Assembly (NCBI GenBank): GCA_033807775.1
Contig: CM066322.1
Coordinates: 17,287,001-17,351,000, forward strand
Source: Saussurea involucrata
Taxonomy: Eukaryota; Streptophyta; Magnoliopsida; Asterales; Asteraceae
DNA: 64,000 bases
Direction of reading: 5' to 3'
Shown: piece by piece, positions 1 to 9,514 of the stretch
Position numbering within the stretch: position 1 is the first letter of the stretch
Layout: every line of letters starts with the position of its first letter
Program-made: the position numbers and the translations under genes
Notes under the pieces: generated by a model
What the model was told of the DNA's origin: nothing
Database searches by the model: none
What the model saw: only the letters and a program-made list of their open reading frames with translations

Positions 1-617
1 AGCTACTTTTTCTGGGCGGTATACCGCGCCCATATAGGCGGTATACCGCAGCTCCCTTCGACCGTTGCTGCTCCAAGTATATATATCATGCAGCATTCTC
101 AACTCCCAGTAAGAATTGGAATACCTATTTTTTGGAGAAACTCTCAGCTACATCACTTATTCAATATATTTTTTGAGTGATCAAACCCTCAAAAATCCAA
201 GTGTTATACTTATACAAGAGTGATTAATATTGTGAGATATATTCTCTTGTAAGTATTTGAATAGTGTGAGTGATTCACGTTCTCGAGCAAAAGCAAGAGA
301 TTTTATTATCATTGTATCAAGGTTTGTGTTCTACCATAAAGAACACTTATAGTGAATCAGTGTGTCGAGAAGTGTCTCGGCAAGTGGACTAGCCAGCCAG
401 TTGGTGGTGAACCACTTTAAATCTCGGTGTCGGTATCAATATTCTCTACCCTTATCTCTTTATATTCCCGTTGTGCACTTAATTTTATTTATATATTTGT
501 TGTGCATGCAATATTTGTTGTTGATTTTGATAAGAGAATTTTTATTTTAAAAATATTTTTAAATACAACCTTTACCCCCCCTAAGGTTGTCCTAACACAA
601 TTCTTCCCCTTTCAACA
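1..617 (+). mobile_element. 3' part of an LTR, probably Ty1/Copia type (5' end outside window)
   Basis: The segment opens with two copies of the palindromic word GCGGTATACCGC (about 18-50), followed by a TATA-like stretch near 78-86 and a long AT-rich tract. It ends in a pyrimidine-rich run finishing ...TTCAACA at 617, as copia LTRs do. Phrases around 400-430 (two GGTG/GAACCAC-like blocks before a C-rich run) look like the U5 part of copia LTRs. No primer-binding site follows 617, so it is a solo or truncated LTR. The short ORFs at 362-621 look like chance ORFs. Copia assignment is inference. Confidence 0.4.
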
Positions 618-704
618 GTGACTAGGAATGTGAAGGAAGGCTATTTCGATAAGCTGCAGCAGGAGAAACACATGAGGGTTGAGCATCAGAAGAGGTATTG
701 GCCC
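618..704 (+). other. Unidentified coding-like fragment
   Basis: One open stretch of about 28 codons begins right after a CAACAG that could be a splice acceptor. It reads as a charged, coil-like peptide (contains EGYFDKLQQEKHMRVEHQKR). Its codon use looks more coding-like than its surroundings. I do not recognise the family. It may be a captured exon belonging to the same Helitron as the CDC20 piece downstream, or a chance ORF. Confidence 0.2.
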
Positions 705-879
705 ATGATTTTACCTTTTATTGTTTTCAATTACAACCATGGTTTCTCTATAAACTTGGGATTTCAACAATCAAATGCCACCTACTTTTTGCTATATATG
801 TTTGTTTCTTGATGATCATTTTGTTTGGTGGATGTTCTTATCTCACCAATAGTTGGATGGAAAAAATGGCGTCTAATAA

Positions 880-990
880 GTATATATATATATATATATA
901 GGGTTATGATCCGGTGAGAAGTTGATGTTAACGTAAGAAATGTGAGAAGTGGTTATCAATCGTTGGATGAGAAATGGACGCATATTTGAA
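880..990 (+). mobile_element. (TA)n tract and fragment of the 'GAGAAGTTGA' MITE family
   Basis: A (TA)n tract at about 880-900 is followed by GGTGAGAAGTTGATGTTAAC and a GAGAAGTGGTTATCAATCG block. The same block recurs at 2535, 8996, 25622 and 44608. Only one end is visible here; the right side runs straight into the CDC20-like fragment. Confidence 0.45.
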
Positions 991-1009
991 TGAGATCACC
1001 AAACAATGG

Positions 1010-1420
1010 TAGGAGCAACTTCATGGAATGGCCACATTTTAACATCAGGCAGCAACAAAGCCATTATGAATCATGATGGCGTTATTTCTTTTACTCTTTC
1101 TCTGATTATTTGCGATCGTTACAATTCATAAAACAGAAATGTTAAATGCGTTTTGTTTTGCAGTGAGGGTCGGAAACAGTTTGGTGAGGGCACACCAGAT
1201 TCGAAGTTTGTGGGTTGAAATAGTCGATGACCGGCAACTTGCTAGTGGCAGTGACGGTAACATTGTGTACATATGGGAAGCATCGAGGATGAACTTGGCC
1301 CGGTTCGTGCACCATTCACGAACCATGAGGCTGCAGTCAAGGCTCTAGCTTGGTGCCCTTATAACTTTCAAGTGGTGGCATAGATGATGGATGCATTAGG
1401 TTACGTAATACTCAACAAGT
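1010..1420 (+). pseudogene. CDC20-like WD40 gene fragment (captured, intron retained)
   Basis: CDC20 is the WD40 activator of the anaphase-promoting complex. Three separate pieces match the plant CDC20 propeller in order. 1011-1078 encodes SWNGHILTSGS and ends NHD. After an 85-bp intron-like gap (1079-1163, ends TTTTGCAG), 1164-1290 encodes VRVGNS, then DDRQLASGS and NIVYIWEASR. From about 1287, in another frame, it encodes NHEAAVKALAWCPYNFQVV and then a degenerate DDGCIR block. Joining 1078 to 1164 restores codon phase across the D-V boundary, so the intron is real; its donor is GC rather than GT. The frame breaks near 1285 and the rest of the propeller is absent, so it cannot make a working protein. 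Intron retention means it was copied as genomic DNA. It lies 0.9 kb upstream of a Helitron 3' end, the usual context for such captures. Confidence 0.7.
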
Positions 1421-2249
1421 GCTTTTGTTGATTTCACTTTGACTGCTTTACGTAATTATATCACTTTCGTATTGTTCAATGTCATAGATACGTAGTTCTT
1501 TATTAAATGAGATGTTGAAACTAAAAACATGGAAATTTTATTTGGTTCAAACCTTAAGTTTGTATTTTTTTTAATGAGTTGTGTTAATTTTTTATTTACC
1601 AAAAATGTTACATCGAGGTGCATTACAATTTACGCACGTTAGATAACATGCTCCATTCAAATTGATGAGAGAATAATTTTCAATTTGAGATCTTGGAGTG
1701 ATAGAAGCATATGATCAAACTTTTCTGGCATCTTTTCTTTGAAATATGGACTTCAATTTACATTAATTGAACGTAGTGGTATGTTTAAGACAATTTATAC
1801 TATGTATTATTGTATATGTTTATTTGGATTTTACGTCTAGCTATATTGCAGCATGTACATAATTAGTATATATATTAATGAAAGAACAATAGTAGTATGA
1901 AAGGAAAGGAAAATGATGAAAAATGGGGTTTGGAAGTTGGAATAAGTTTATTTTTGTGTTTTGTGGTTGCTTGTGGCTCCGTGACCACCCCCACAAAACA
2001 AAAGACGGTCACTCGTGATTTCCTTCATTCTAACGTGTTCTCTTCTTATTTGCCCACCTAGATCCACAAATATGGATCTACAGTTTTAATTCTAAATTTT
2101 TATTTTAAATAACAATATTAAGTCGACAAATAATAAATAAAACGACAATATTAATAATGGAGTATCATTTAATCAAATCAATTGATCAAGTTTCATGAGA
2201 AGAGATGAGGTATTACTTTATAATGAGATTCTAATTAAATACAGTCATA
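1421..2249. other. Non-coding stretch, probable Helitron interior
   Basis: AT-rich DNA with no supportable ORF, no terminal repeats and no recognised gene fragment. It lies between the CDC20-like fragment and a Helitron 3' terminus, so it is most simply Helitron interior. Confidence 0.35.
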
Positions 2250-2284
2250 TCGTATACCCGACCAACGGATGGGTATAACCCTAG
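2250..2284 (+). mobile_element. Helitron 3' terminus (hairpin + CTAG)
   Basis: A short GC-rich hairpin (stem TACCC ... GGGTA around 2254-2275) is followed about five bases later by CTAG at 2281-2284 and then T. This is the signature of a Helitron 3' end. The same hairpin word (CCCGACCAACGGA) ends the Helitron at 47319, so both belong to one family. The 5' end was not located; the CDC20-like fragment is probably its cargo. Confidence 0.6.
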
Positions 2285-2534
2285 TTTACTATTGTTTTTA
2301 TCTCTAAGGCTAACTCAGTCAAAAGCTTACTATTATACATATAGAGGGAGGATGAAACGAGAACAATAACTATTTAAAAGAACACGAGATGAACAAAAAC
2401 ATTAGTGATTTTTCATTAACGCGCAAAAAAAACAACGTGAATCTGAAGCCGCCGCTGAAGTTCTTTTTTCGTACATTAATGTAAAATCATTAATGATTTT
2501 GTTCGTTATCGTACATTAATGTAAAATCATTAAT

Positions 2535-3200
2535 GGTTGAGTTCCAGTGAGAAGTTGAATTAACGTGAGAAGTTTTTATCAACCGTCACATTAAGATGAG
2601 ATGCACCGAGATAAGATGCACATGATCTCTTCTTACGTTAACTTAGGGGTGATAATGAGTCGAGCTTTTAACGAACTACTCGAGCTCGAGTCTAATAGTT
2701 GTCGATCTCGAACACAAAATAAAGCTCGTTTAATTTAACGAGTTGAGCTCCATAACACCAATTTTCGACTCGATTTGTTCGAAAGCTCGATTAAACTTTA
2801 CGAGTCGAGTCGAGTCGAGTTGAGCCAAACATAATTACATATTTACAAATTATATAATAAAAATATAAAAATTATCGACATTGAATACATAAACGAGTTA
2901 AGCGATCTCGAATTCGAGCTCATAAACGAGCATCGAGCTCGAGCTCGGACATTGAAAAAATATTCGAGCTCGAGCCTGGTATAATTTTTTCGAGCCCGAC
3001 TAGAATAACATGCTACTCGACTCGACTCAGCTCGTTTACACCCCGGTTAACTCAACTTCTCACATGACCACTTTTAATCTCAAGTTCATTCATGAATGGT
3101 ATTTGATACGAAGATTGATCTGTTACATCTCATCCTAAAATACATCCAATGATTGATAACCAATTATCATGTTAAGTCAACTTCTAATAAAAATCTAACC
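2535..3200. mobile_element. 'GAGAAGTTGA' family MITE, interrupted by a hAT element
   Basis: Left end (about 2537) reads GGTTGAGTTCCAGTGAGAAG. The right end (about 3165-3200), reverse-complemented, reads GGTTAGATTTTTATTAGAAG. After these, both arms continue into the ATCAACCG and GATGAGATG blocks of the family. The arms are separated by the hAT element at 2645-3045. The right end abuts the presumed TATA box of the HMA1 gene. Confidence 0.55.
2645..3045. mobile_element. Non-autonomous hAT element rich in CTCGAG words
   Basis: Ends AGGGGTG ... ACACCCCG. The flanks GTTAACTT (2637-2644) and GTTAACTC (3046-3053) are an 8-bp TSD with one mismatch, as expected for hAT. The interior is packed with overlapping CTCGAGCTCG / GACTCGAGTCG words in both orientations. 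It is related to the element at 12588-13072. Confidence 0.75.
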
Positions 3201-3210
3201 CTATATATAG
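3201..3210 (+). promoter_or_regulatory. Candidate TATA box of HMA1
   Basis: CTATATATAG lies 280 bp upstream of the predicted splice donor of the 5'UTR exon and about 880 bp upstream of the start codon. It directly abuts the right end of a MITE. Assignment is by position only. Confidence 0.35.
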
Positions 3211-3234
3211 GAGATGAAAACAACAATAAAATAA

Positions 3235-4072
3235 TTATAAGGATTAGAATAACAATAAAAGCAAACTATAGGGACAAAAACTATAATCTCCAACGCGAAT
3301 CCAAAGTCAACAAAGGCTGCAATTTTCAAAACCAGGGGACGAAAACGCCTTCTCTCCGACAAAATCCTCCAATATCAGTTTCTTTAGAAGAAAAGTAGAC
3401 TCTCTCTCCACCACCACCAAAATCGTCCTCCCTACCTCCCTCCCTCCCTCCCGTCCGCTGCGATCAAATATTTGGAGCTTTAACAGAAAGTAAGGAATCA
3501 TATGATGTCAGTTTATTTCTTTTTTCTTTGATTTCGGCGCATGTGAATTCACTTTTGATTGCAGTTTTTATGTAGAATATACTGTAAATACAACTTGAAA
3601 TCGTGAAGAAAACTACATGTTTGTTCTTCAACTTATTGATAATTAATGGATGTTATTCACCTTTAATTTTGTTTTGGAATTACTCACAATCTGATATTAT
3701 TTGGTTGAATGAAGTGATCATGACTTGTCGATCACATGTTTGTTTGATCCAACCTTTGTAGGGAAACAGAGTACGTAGTTAGGGGTTTTTGTTTTAGAAT
3801 TACTCGATCGATCTATGCTTCACTCTTCTCCAATTAATTCTCATTTCCTTCCTTCAGAACCCATTTTTTGCTGTAAAATATCACAGAAATTAAGGATTTA
3901 TATGTTTTAATTAGTTGATGTTTATTGATCTGGCCATTCCTCTTTCAATTCCTTCAATTGCAATTATCGAGACGCAATTTATGGAAATTTCTCGCAACAC
4001 GATTTTCCAACGCAAAACTGTTTTGAGTTTCTTACAACACGATTTGTTTTATGTTTTGATCATGATTTTCAG
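3235..4072 (+). other. HMA1 5'UTR exon and 5'UTR intron
   Basis: A non-coding exon is predicted from about 3235 to 3489, ending before GTAAGG. The intron runs 3490-4072 and ends TGATTTTCAG. This mirrors the 5'UTR-exon plus intron organisation supported by paralogue comparison for HMA2 and HMA3, though the HMA1 exon itself is not similar to theirs. The exon holds a strongly C-rich tract (about 3426-3452, repeated CCTCCCT). The complementary strand has at least four G3 runs and could form a G-quadruplex in DNA. Confidence 0.45.
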
Positions 4073-4084
4073 CAAACATTTGAG

Positions 4085-5110
4085 ATGTCTTCTTCAATTG
4101 TCATTATCAAGATTGCACGGTTCTGTAACTGTGAAGGATGCAGAGAAAAGGTAGAAAACACAGTAGATAAACTTGATGGTGTCGAATTGTTATCATCAGA
4201 CCCTGCCAATGGAAAATTCACTGTCTCAACTGCTATACATCCCGATGTGATCGTACATGTTCTTAAGCCCAGATTTCCAACAAGACAAATCACGTGGATC
4301 AATTTTCCAGATCAATTGAAGTCCAAACATAAGGATCGACCAACTACTTCTACCTCACCATTGCCACCAAGAACAACCCCCAACTCATCATCTTCATCGA
4401 TCTCTAAGCGTAAAGTTGAGGTTTATGTGGATCCTAAACAACTAAATACCAATACATTATCGGTGGATATTTCTCAATTCATTACTGTCAAGTTAAACAT
4501 CAGGAAACATGATGAGAAACAACCAACTACTTCTAGCTTTGTAGATTTCCCAATGCCACCACCGCTGCCATCAACTATTCAGCCATCAGCTCCACCGATG
4601 CCCACCGATGAAGACAGTGTTTCTGCGTATAAAACGTCATCAAGACGTGAGAAGCGAGCTGTAGCTTCGCCACTGCCACCACCGACTATTAAGCCATCAG
4701 CTCGACTGACCTCCATAAGTACTGAAGATGTGGTTCCAACTTTAACGAGACGTGAGAAACGAAGAACTACTTCTAGCTCAGCAACTTCCCCAACGCCACC
4801 TGTGCCGCCACCACGAACAACTAAGCCATCAGATCGACCGACCTCCATAACTGAAGATGTTGTTCCATCTCTATCAAGACGTGAGAAACGACCATCTAGT
4901 ACTTCATCGGCTTATCCAGTGCCACCGCGAACTACTCAGCCATCAGCTCGACCGACCTCCACAACTGAAGATGTGGTTCCAACTTTATCGAGACGTGAGA
5001 AACGAAGAACTACTTCTAGCTCAGTGGCTTCTGCACCGCCGCCGCGAACTACCCAGCAATCAGCTCCACCGATCCATGTTGTACGCCATCAGCACAAGGC
5101 TCCTGCTTAG
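4085..5110 (+). CDS. HMA1: HMA-domain protein with repeated RREKR C-terminal tail
   Basis: A 341-residue protein. Residues 1-70 form a heavy-metal-associated (HMA) fold: beta strand, CxxC loop (C16-E-G-C19), helix EKVENTVDKL, then NGKFTVSTAIHPDVI. This resembles the HMA domain of Pi21-like and other plant HMA proteins, which bind metal or partner proteins. A second conserved block (about 110-140, VEVYVDP...SQFITVKLNI) aligns with VEITQSTTIKMKF in HMA2. From about 160 the protein is proline/threonine/serine-rich. It contains four degenerate units of 35-43 residues, each with PSA/D-R/P-P then RREKR, at about 187, 222, 265 and 303. Unlike its paralogues it lacks the YGYP segment and the Cys-containing C-terminus, so it has no obvious prenylation box. 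The basic RREKR clusters could act as nuclear-localisation or RNA/protein-binding motifs; this is inference. The start is the first ATG after the predicted acceptor and matches the paralogues' start exactly relative to CxxC. Metal binding is plausible but unproven. Confidence 0.75.
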   Translation: MSSSIVIIKIARFCNCEGCREKVENTVDKLDGVELLSSDPANGKFTVSTAIHPDVIVHVLKPRFPTRQITWINFPDQLKSKHKDRPTTSTSPLPPRTTPNSSSSSISKRKVEVYVDPKQLNTNTLSVDISQFITVKLNIRKHDEKQPTTSSFVDFPMPPPLPSTIQPSAPPMPTDEDSVSAYKTSSRREKRAVASPLPPPTIKPSARLTSISTEDVVPTLTRREKRRTTSSSATSPTPPVPPPRTTKPSDRPTSITEDVVPSLSRREKRPSSTSSAYPVPPRTTQPSARPTSTTEDVVPTLSRREKRRTTSSSVASAPPPRTTQQSAPPIHVVRHQHKAPA

Positions 5111-5200
5111 TTTTGATGGTTCCCCTTTTTCATTCTGATTATTGTATAAAGTATTGAATTGAAGTGAGGTTTTTGGACGAAACCGAAGATATTGTGTATA

Positions 5201-5206
5201 AATAAA
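5201..5206 (+). terminator. HMA1 candidate poly(A) signal
   Basis: AATAAA about 90 bp after the stop codon. The upstream GAAGTGAGGTTTTT resembles GGAGTGAGGTTTG in the HMA2 and HMA3 3'UTRs. Confidence 0.4.
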
Positions 5207-5344
5207 CGTACGTCTTGTAGTACCTTTTCCCAAAGTTTTATTTGGTAACCGATAGCATAAAGTCGTTAAGATTAAAAGACAAGTTTCTGAATATTTATGC
5301 AACGAAACAAAGGATACAGTCATTACTGAACATAACAAATTTTT

Positions 5345-7473
5345 CCAGCAGGACAGGCCCCATGGTTAAGATGGAGTGCACTACTATACAAACATGAACA
5401 AAACCAAAACTGAACAATCTCTGGCTAGAAGAATACCTTTTCAACAAACAATTAATAGCAACACATTTTATGGACATATTACTGTTGGATCTAATAGAAA
5501 TACAACATTGAATTGTTGATGCTTTTGGAACCATTAGCCTAACATGCTTGCATTTGTAACCCAGCCATGTGCAAACTGATGGATACATAACCAGCCATGA
5601 GCTGAACTAACTGTGATATTGTGAAACCCAATATTCTGATTCTGGAAACCATTAATAGAATCACTGGATTTTGCACAACAAAACCTAGATGTTTGAACAA
5701 GCATATCTAATCTTCAACGTCAAAAAAAGATGAAGGCCATTGTAACAAATGAATTGAATCACATTGTAACAAATGGACTTGTGCAAATGAATTGAAGCCA
5801 TTAACGCATTTCTTTAGACAAAGGCTCCATGTTTTCCTCTTTTCGGATGGTAAATTTTTCTCAGGACATGGAGTGTGAATCAAACCCATGTTTAAATTGA
5901 AATTGAAATGGAGTGAAATGGATTGAATCGGATTGTAACATATGGATGCAAGTGGAATGAATCAGATTGTAACATATGGACCTTTGCAAATCGATTTAAT
6001 CAGATTGTAGCAAATGGACCTGTGCAAATGAATTTGATTGGATTGTAGAAATGGACAAGTGCAAATGGATTTGATTCGATCAGATTGTAACAAATGGATC
6101 TTGTGTTTAAAGAACGCCTCAAAAGAAAGAAGCAGGATAATCACAGAGAGGAGGGAGAGAAAAGAGACACACACACCACATGGAGGGAGGGAGAGTCGGG
6201 CAAAACCCGTACCATCTCCCTCCATCAACCAAAAACGATTATTTTTATTACTTAGGACCGGCCAAGCAAGCGCACCCGACATGGCACGGTACAAAAGAAT
6301 TCAGTACCCCTAGTCTCACATGATCTATACATCAACACTTGATATATATATATCACCAATACAAATCCTAAACATCAATGTTCGATTCTTCAATCAATTC
6401 CCAACAAAACGATATGGATCAGTTGAAGCACCTATATTTTTACAAAGAAGAGGATTAAATCAGATTGGAAGAATCAACAAGAATTCAAAATTTGCATAAT
6501 TATGATAATACACAATTAATTGCTCACGTAGCCATATGAATGTGAACAGAAGCGTGCAAGAAGACAACCAAATTAATTAACTGATTGGCGTAAACGATAG
6601 ATAATAAGATCATGAAGGAGACATAAATATCAGAAGACGTTTCAAATCTTTTATAACTTTGCGTTAGATTAACCACAGGAGCCAACAGCAGAGAAACTTG
6701 ATGATATGAAGAAGATGCATAATCCTTGAATCTTGTCCATCAAGAAGACTTACCATCAGATACTCTCCATCAAGAAGACGTATAATCATCAACTCTTGTC
6801 TATCTAAGATGGCGTACTAGAATCTTGAGGACCAGTGGCGATCGATAAAAGAAAACGTGAACTAAATCTATTCGCCAATTAAAAGTATACAAACCGGTCA
6901 ATATCCATCAAGAAAACGTATAATCATTGGATCTTGTCCATTAAGAAGACTTACTATCAGACACTGTCCATCAAGAAGACGCCAAATATCGTCTATCTGA
7001 AACGGTGTACCCAAATCTTGGCTTCGTGATGTGGCGATCGATCCATGAAAACGTGAACCAAACTAAATCGTCCAATAAGAGTATAATATAAACCGATGAT
7101 AATAAGATCATATCGTTGTCCCTCAATAAGACGCATAATAAACAAATCTCAACGATGACCGGTGGCGATCGATCCATTAAAACGTTCCAGATTCATGATG
7201 AAAACCAAGATTGTGGAAGAGGAACGGTCGTACAAGTTGACGGACGAAGATCAAAGGAAAAGAGAGGGAGAGGGGGGGGGCGTAAAAATAAAGTCATGTG
7301 AATACGTGATCAAGAGGGGCTGTATTTATACTTGAAAATAGAAAAAACTGCAATTTTAGTCCTTGTCGTTTACAGAAAACTATAATACCATCCCTAAACT
7401 TTAATAAATACAAATAATAATGGTTGTGGGTTGCTTTTTATTTTGAAAATGGTCCATAACATCAACATAGTCA
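5345..7473 (-). repeat. Arm A of a large inverted repeat (partner 61338-63810)
   Basis: Reading the minus strand, this segment matches the plus strand of 61338-63810 along nearly its whole length with indels. Sharp homology edges are at 5345/63810 (CCAGCAGGACAGGCC and its complement); the other edge is near 7473/61338. Order on the minus strand: a MULE-end-like sequence, a conserved TATAAATA (7323-7330), a block of roughly 150-bp units containing CATCAAGAAGACG and GGCGATCGATCCAT words (6720-7180), a purine-rich stretch (6120-6280), a 30-36-bp minisatellite (5740-6110), then a 350-bp unique block. No convincing protein is encoded. It looks like a non-coding transposon or a transcribed repeat with its own promoter. 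Confidence 0.75.
5740..6110 (-). repeat. Minisatellite, 30-36-bp unit, in arm A
   Basis: About ten degenerate tandem copies of a unit containing GATTGTAACAAATGGAC and TGCAAATGAATTGAATC. The same array, reverse-complemented, occupies about 62920-63310 in arm B. Confidence 0.8.
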
Positions 7474-7528
7474 TTTATATGCTATTAATATACTTTAACA
7501 ATTTACAACATAACATAATTAAAACATG

Positions 7529-7737
7529 TCGCATGCCTTAGGTGGTCCAGTCGAAAACTGGGCTATCGCCCCAGCCCAATGTGGTTGGGAATAGGCCCAA
7601 GCGTAAGCTGGGCTACGGACGCGGCGGATTAGTGGGCTGCCTATATATCGTTGAGGCCCGATACCGCCGGGAAGGGGTGCGTGCGTGTGTTCGTGGAAGT
7701 CGATCGTGGGTTCGATGCCGCATGCCTTCCAAAAAAA
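7529..7737 (+). mobile_element. SINE-like retroposon
   Basis: A 209-bp body ends in a poly(A) run (7731-7737) and is flanked by a perfect 12-bp TSD, AATTAAAACATG (7517-7528 and 7738-7749). Removing body and one TSD joins two AT-rich host pieces. A GGGTTCGATGCCG block near the 3' end resembles a pol III B box but is displaced for a standard tRNA-derived SINE. The body is GC-rich against AT-rich surroundings. Retroposition is well supported; the family is not identified. Confidence 0.65.
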
Positions 7738-7749
7738 AATTAAAACATG

Positions 7750-8160
7750 CTATTAATATACTTTAACATAAAAGCATTACAAATGATAAAGATAAAATTA
7801 CATAACGACGATCGTAATATAAACATACGTAAGCGGAATGGTTTTTGAAAAACATTGATACTAATTTAAAAGTTGGTTAAAACGGATCCAGATCCTTCAA
7901 GATGTAACATATTTTAATGAAATTTGGTTTTTGATAATTATGAGAAATATCTTCTAATTTTGATTAAATGCTTGTGTATTTTAATTTTAAATGTGCGTTG
8001 AAAATGTAACATTTTTATTTGATGAAATTTTGTTTTTGATAATTTAATGCGAAATTAAATATGAATCATAACGTCGTTAAAATAATATGATAAAAATTAA
8101 TAAATATAAAGATATTATTGAAAATATATGTAATCAAAATAAAAAAGAATATACGAATAT
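7750..8160. other. AT-rich stretch, nothing recognised
   Basis: No ORF, repeat boundary or gene fragment is visible. Confidence 0.5.
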
Positions 8161-8166
8161 TCTCTT

Positions 8167-8412
8167 TTAGAGTAAAAAACAACCCAAACTATCCAAGTAA
8201 AAACCAGCACGACCATAAAATCCTCTAAAAGAACCTACCTCCCATGATTCTGAAAAACAATCCTCTTCCTCGTGACCGAAAGGCCCATGCTTCTTTTTGT
8301 TCGTCGATAAACACAACGATGAGAGTATTGTAAGACTTCCAGAAGGCATGACGGGTACTCTTATAATTGTTCCTTGTATCCCAGTTATTTCTTCATCCGG
8401 ATCAAAGTTGAT
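8167..8412 (-). pseudogene. Orphan last exon of a jacalin-like lectin
   Basis: Minus-strand reading begins after a TTTATAG acceptor (exon from 8412) and runs open to a stop at 8167-8169. It encodes about 80 residues: DPDEEITGIQGTI, then LCLSTNKKKHGPFG, then SFRGFYGRAGFYLDSLGCFL. This is the order of the C-terminal half of a jacalin-related mannose-binding lectin: the 'TNK..YGPFG' strand, then 'G..GF.GRSG.YLD.IG', which forms the sugar-binding loop. The N-terminal half of the domain and any start codon are absent; upstream (minus strand) are hAT and CACTA-like insertions. It is either a fragment or the last exon of a gene whose 5' part was lost. Family call is by motif memory. Confidence 0.6.
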
Positions 8413-8546
8413 CTATAAATAATAGTTATGTCACCGATTCATGTTTGAAAATATAATTTAGACGGTTGCTACATAAATATATTACGAGTGTTATTATAAT
8501 CTTATAGAGGATCTACTTCTTTGTTTACATATGTAGTATATATATT

Positions 8547-9050
8547 GGGTTGGGTTCCGGTCAGGGACGGACCTAGAAAAATTTTCATACGGTGGCACCA
8601 TATTTTTTCATACGGTTTTTTTCGAAGTGTTTTTCATTTTTTACCAACGTTCAATATCGTCCGATGTGTTTTTAGCCAAATTCCGGCGTTTCGAGAGATT
8701 TTTAACGTTTTTTGCTTGATTTCGTTGGGGTTTTAAGTTTTTTTTATCGATTTCGAGAGTTTTTTCGGTATTTTTTGTTGATTTCAAGAGATTTTTTGGT
8801 TTTTTTTGTTGAATTGGTATAAGATTTGGTCCCTTTTTATCAGTTTAGGTGCACCCCTTGTAGTTTCCAAAATAATACGGTAACACCTCCTAAATCGATA
8901 CGGTGGCACCTTCACAAAAACAAATTTTTTTACCCTTCGTCGGAAAATTGTTACGGTGGCACATGCCCCTCATGGGGTCCGTCCCTGGTTCCGATAAGAA
9001 GTGCCCAATTTGATGAGAAACGTGAGAAATGGTTATCAACCGTTGCCCAT
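8547..9050. mobile_element. 'GAGAAGT' family MITE interrupted by a hAT element
   Basis: GGTTGGGTTCCG before 8562 and ATAAGAAGTGCCCAATTTG after 8995 are the two halves of the GAGAAGTTGA-family end. GAGAAATGGTTATCAACCG follows at about 9022. The hAT insertion split it between these halves. The right boundary is unclear. Confidence 0.45.
8562..8987. mobile_element. Non-autonomous hAT element
   Basis: Perfect 12-bp terminal inverted repeats CAGGGACGGACC / GGTCCGTCCCTG. Flanks GTTCCGGT (8554-8561) and GTTCCGAT (8988-8995) form an 8-bp TSD with one mismatch. CAGGG ends are typical of hAT. The interior has repeated TACGGTGGCAC and TTCGAGAGATTTTT words and no coding capacity. Confidence 0.75.
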
Positions 9051-9059
9051 TACTAGACA

Positions 9060-9514
9060 ATCTGTTAACAGCAAAGGATTGTGTCTTTTAGCGACGAATG
9101 TCAAATCCGTCGGTGAGAATAATTGGTTCCGACGGATCACCGACGACACAATATTATTTTTCTTGAATTATTTTTAAATACATATCCGTCGGAATATATT
9201 GAATTTATTTTGTTTTTTTATTTCCATCGGTGATCCGCCGTAATATTATTTTGTTTTTTGCGGCAGCTCATCAGCGACGGAATTTTTTTGTCAGTTTTTT
9301 TTTGGATAGGGTTCCTGGGCCTTCGGCCCAGTACATCCCTGGCAAACACACCGACCGCAAAGTAATGCAGTCCTGAGATAATCCCCAGTGGCCACAAGTG
9401 CTGTGTGTGGGACTCGAACCCGGGCAAGCGCTATGAACTCCCCAGGCCCTTACCACCACGCCACAACCCTTGTGGTTAATTTTTTTGTCAGTTATTAGCT
9501 TCTGTTTTGTAGTG
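9060..9514. mobile_element. CACTA-like MITE remnant (hosts a SINE)
   Basis: The right end reads ...TTTTGTAGTG (9505-9514), the complement of a CACTACAAAA CACTA terminus. Subterminal words such as AGCGACG, CCGTCGG and TGATCCGCCG occur in both orientations, as in CACTA subterminal repeats. A matching left CACTACAA is not visible, so that end is decayed. Confidence 0.45.
9297..9477 (-). mobile_element. tRNA-derived SINE
   Basis: On the minus strand the element starts near 9477 with an A-box-like GCGTGGTGGTAAGG (9449-9463), then a perfect B box GGTTCGAGTCC (9420-9410). It ends in a poly(A) tail (T run at 9297 upward on plus). It is flanked by a perfect 16-bp TSD, AATTTTTTTGTCAGTT (9281-9296 and 9478-9493). 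TSD, pol III boxes and tail together make this secure. It is inserted in the CACTA-like element. Confidence 0.9.

Noticed and set aside
618..812. Real gene start after the LTR
   Set aside because: Only about 28 codons look coding; the family is unknown and the frame then degenerates, so it is kept only as a low-confidence fragment.
9361..9463. tRNA gene on the minus strand
   Set aside because: A and B boxes are present but there is no cloverleaf or anticodon arm I can fold; poly(A) and a 16-bp TSD show it is a SINE.
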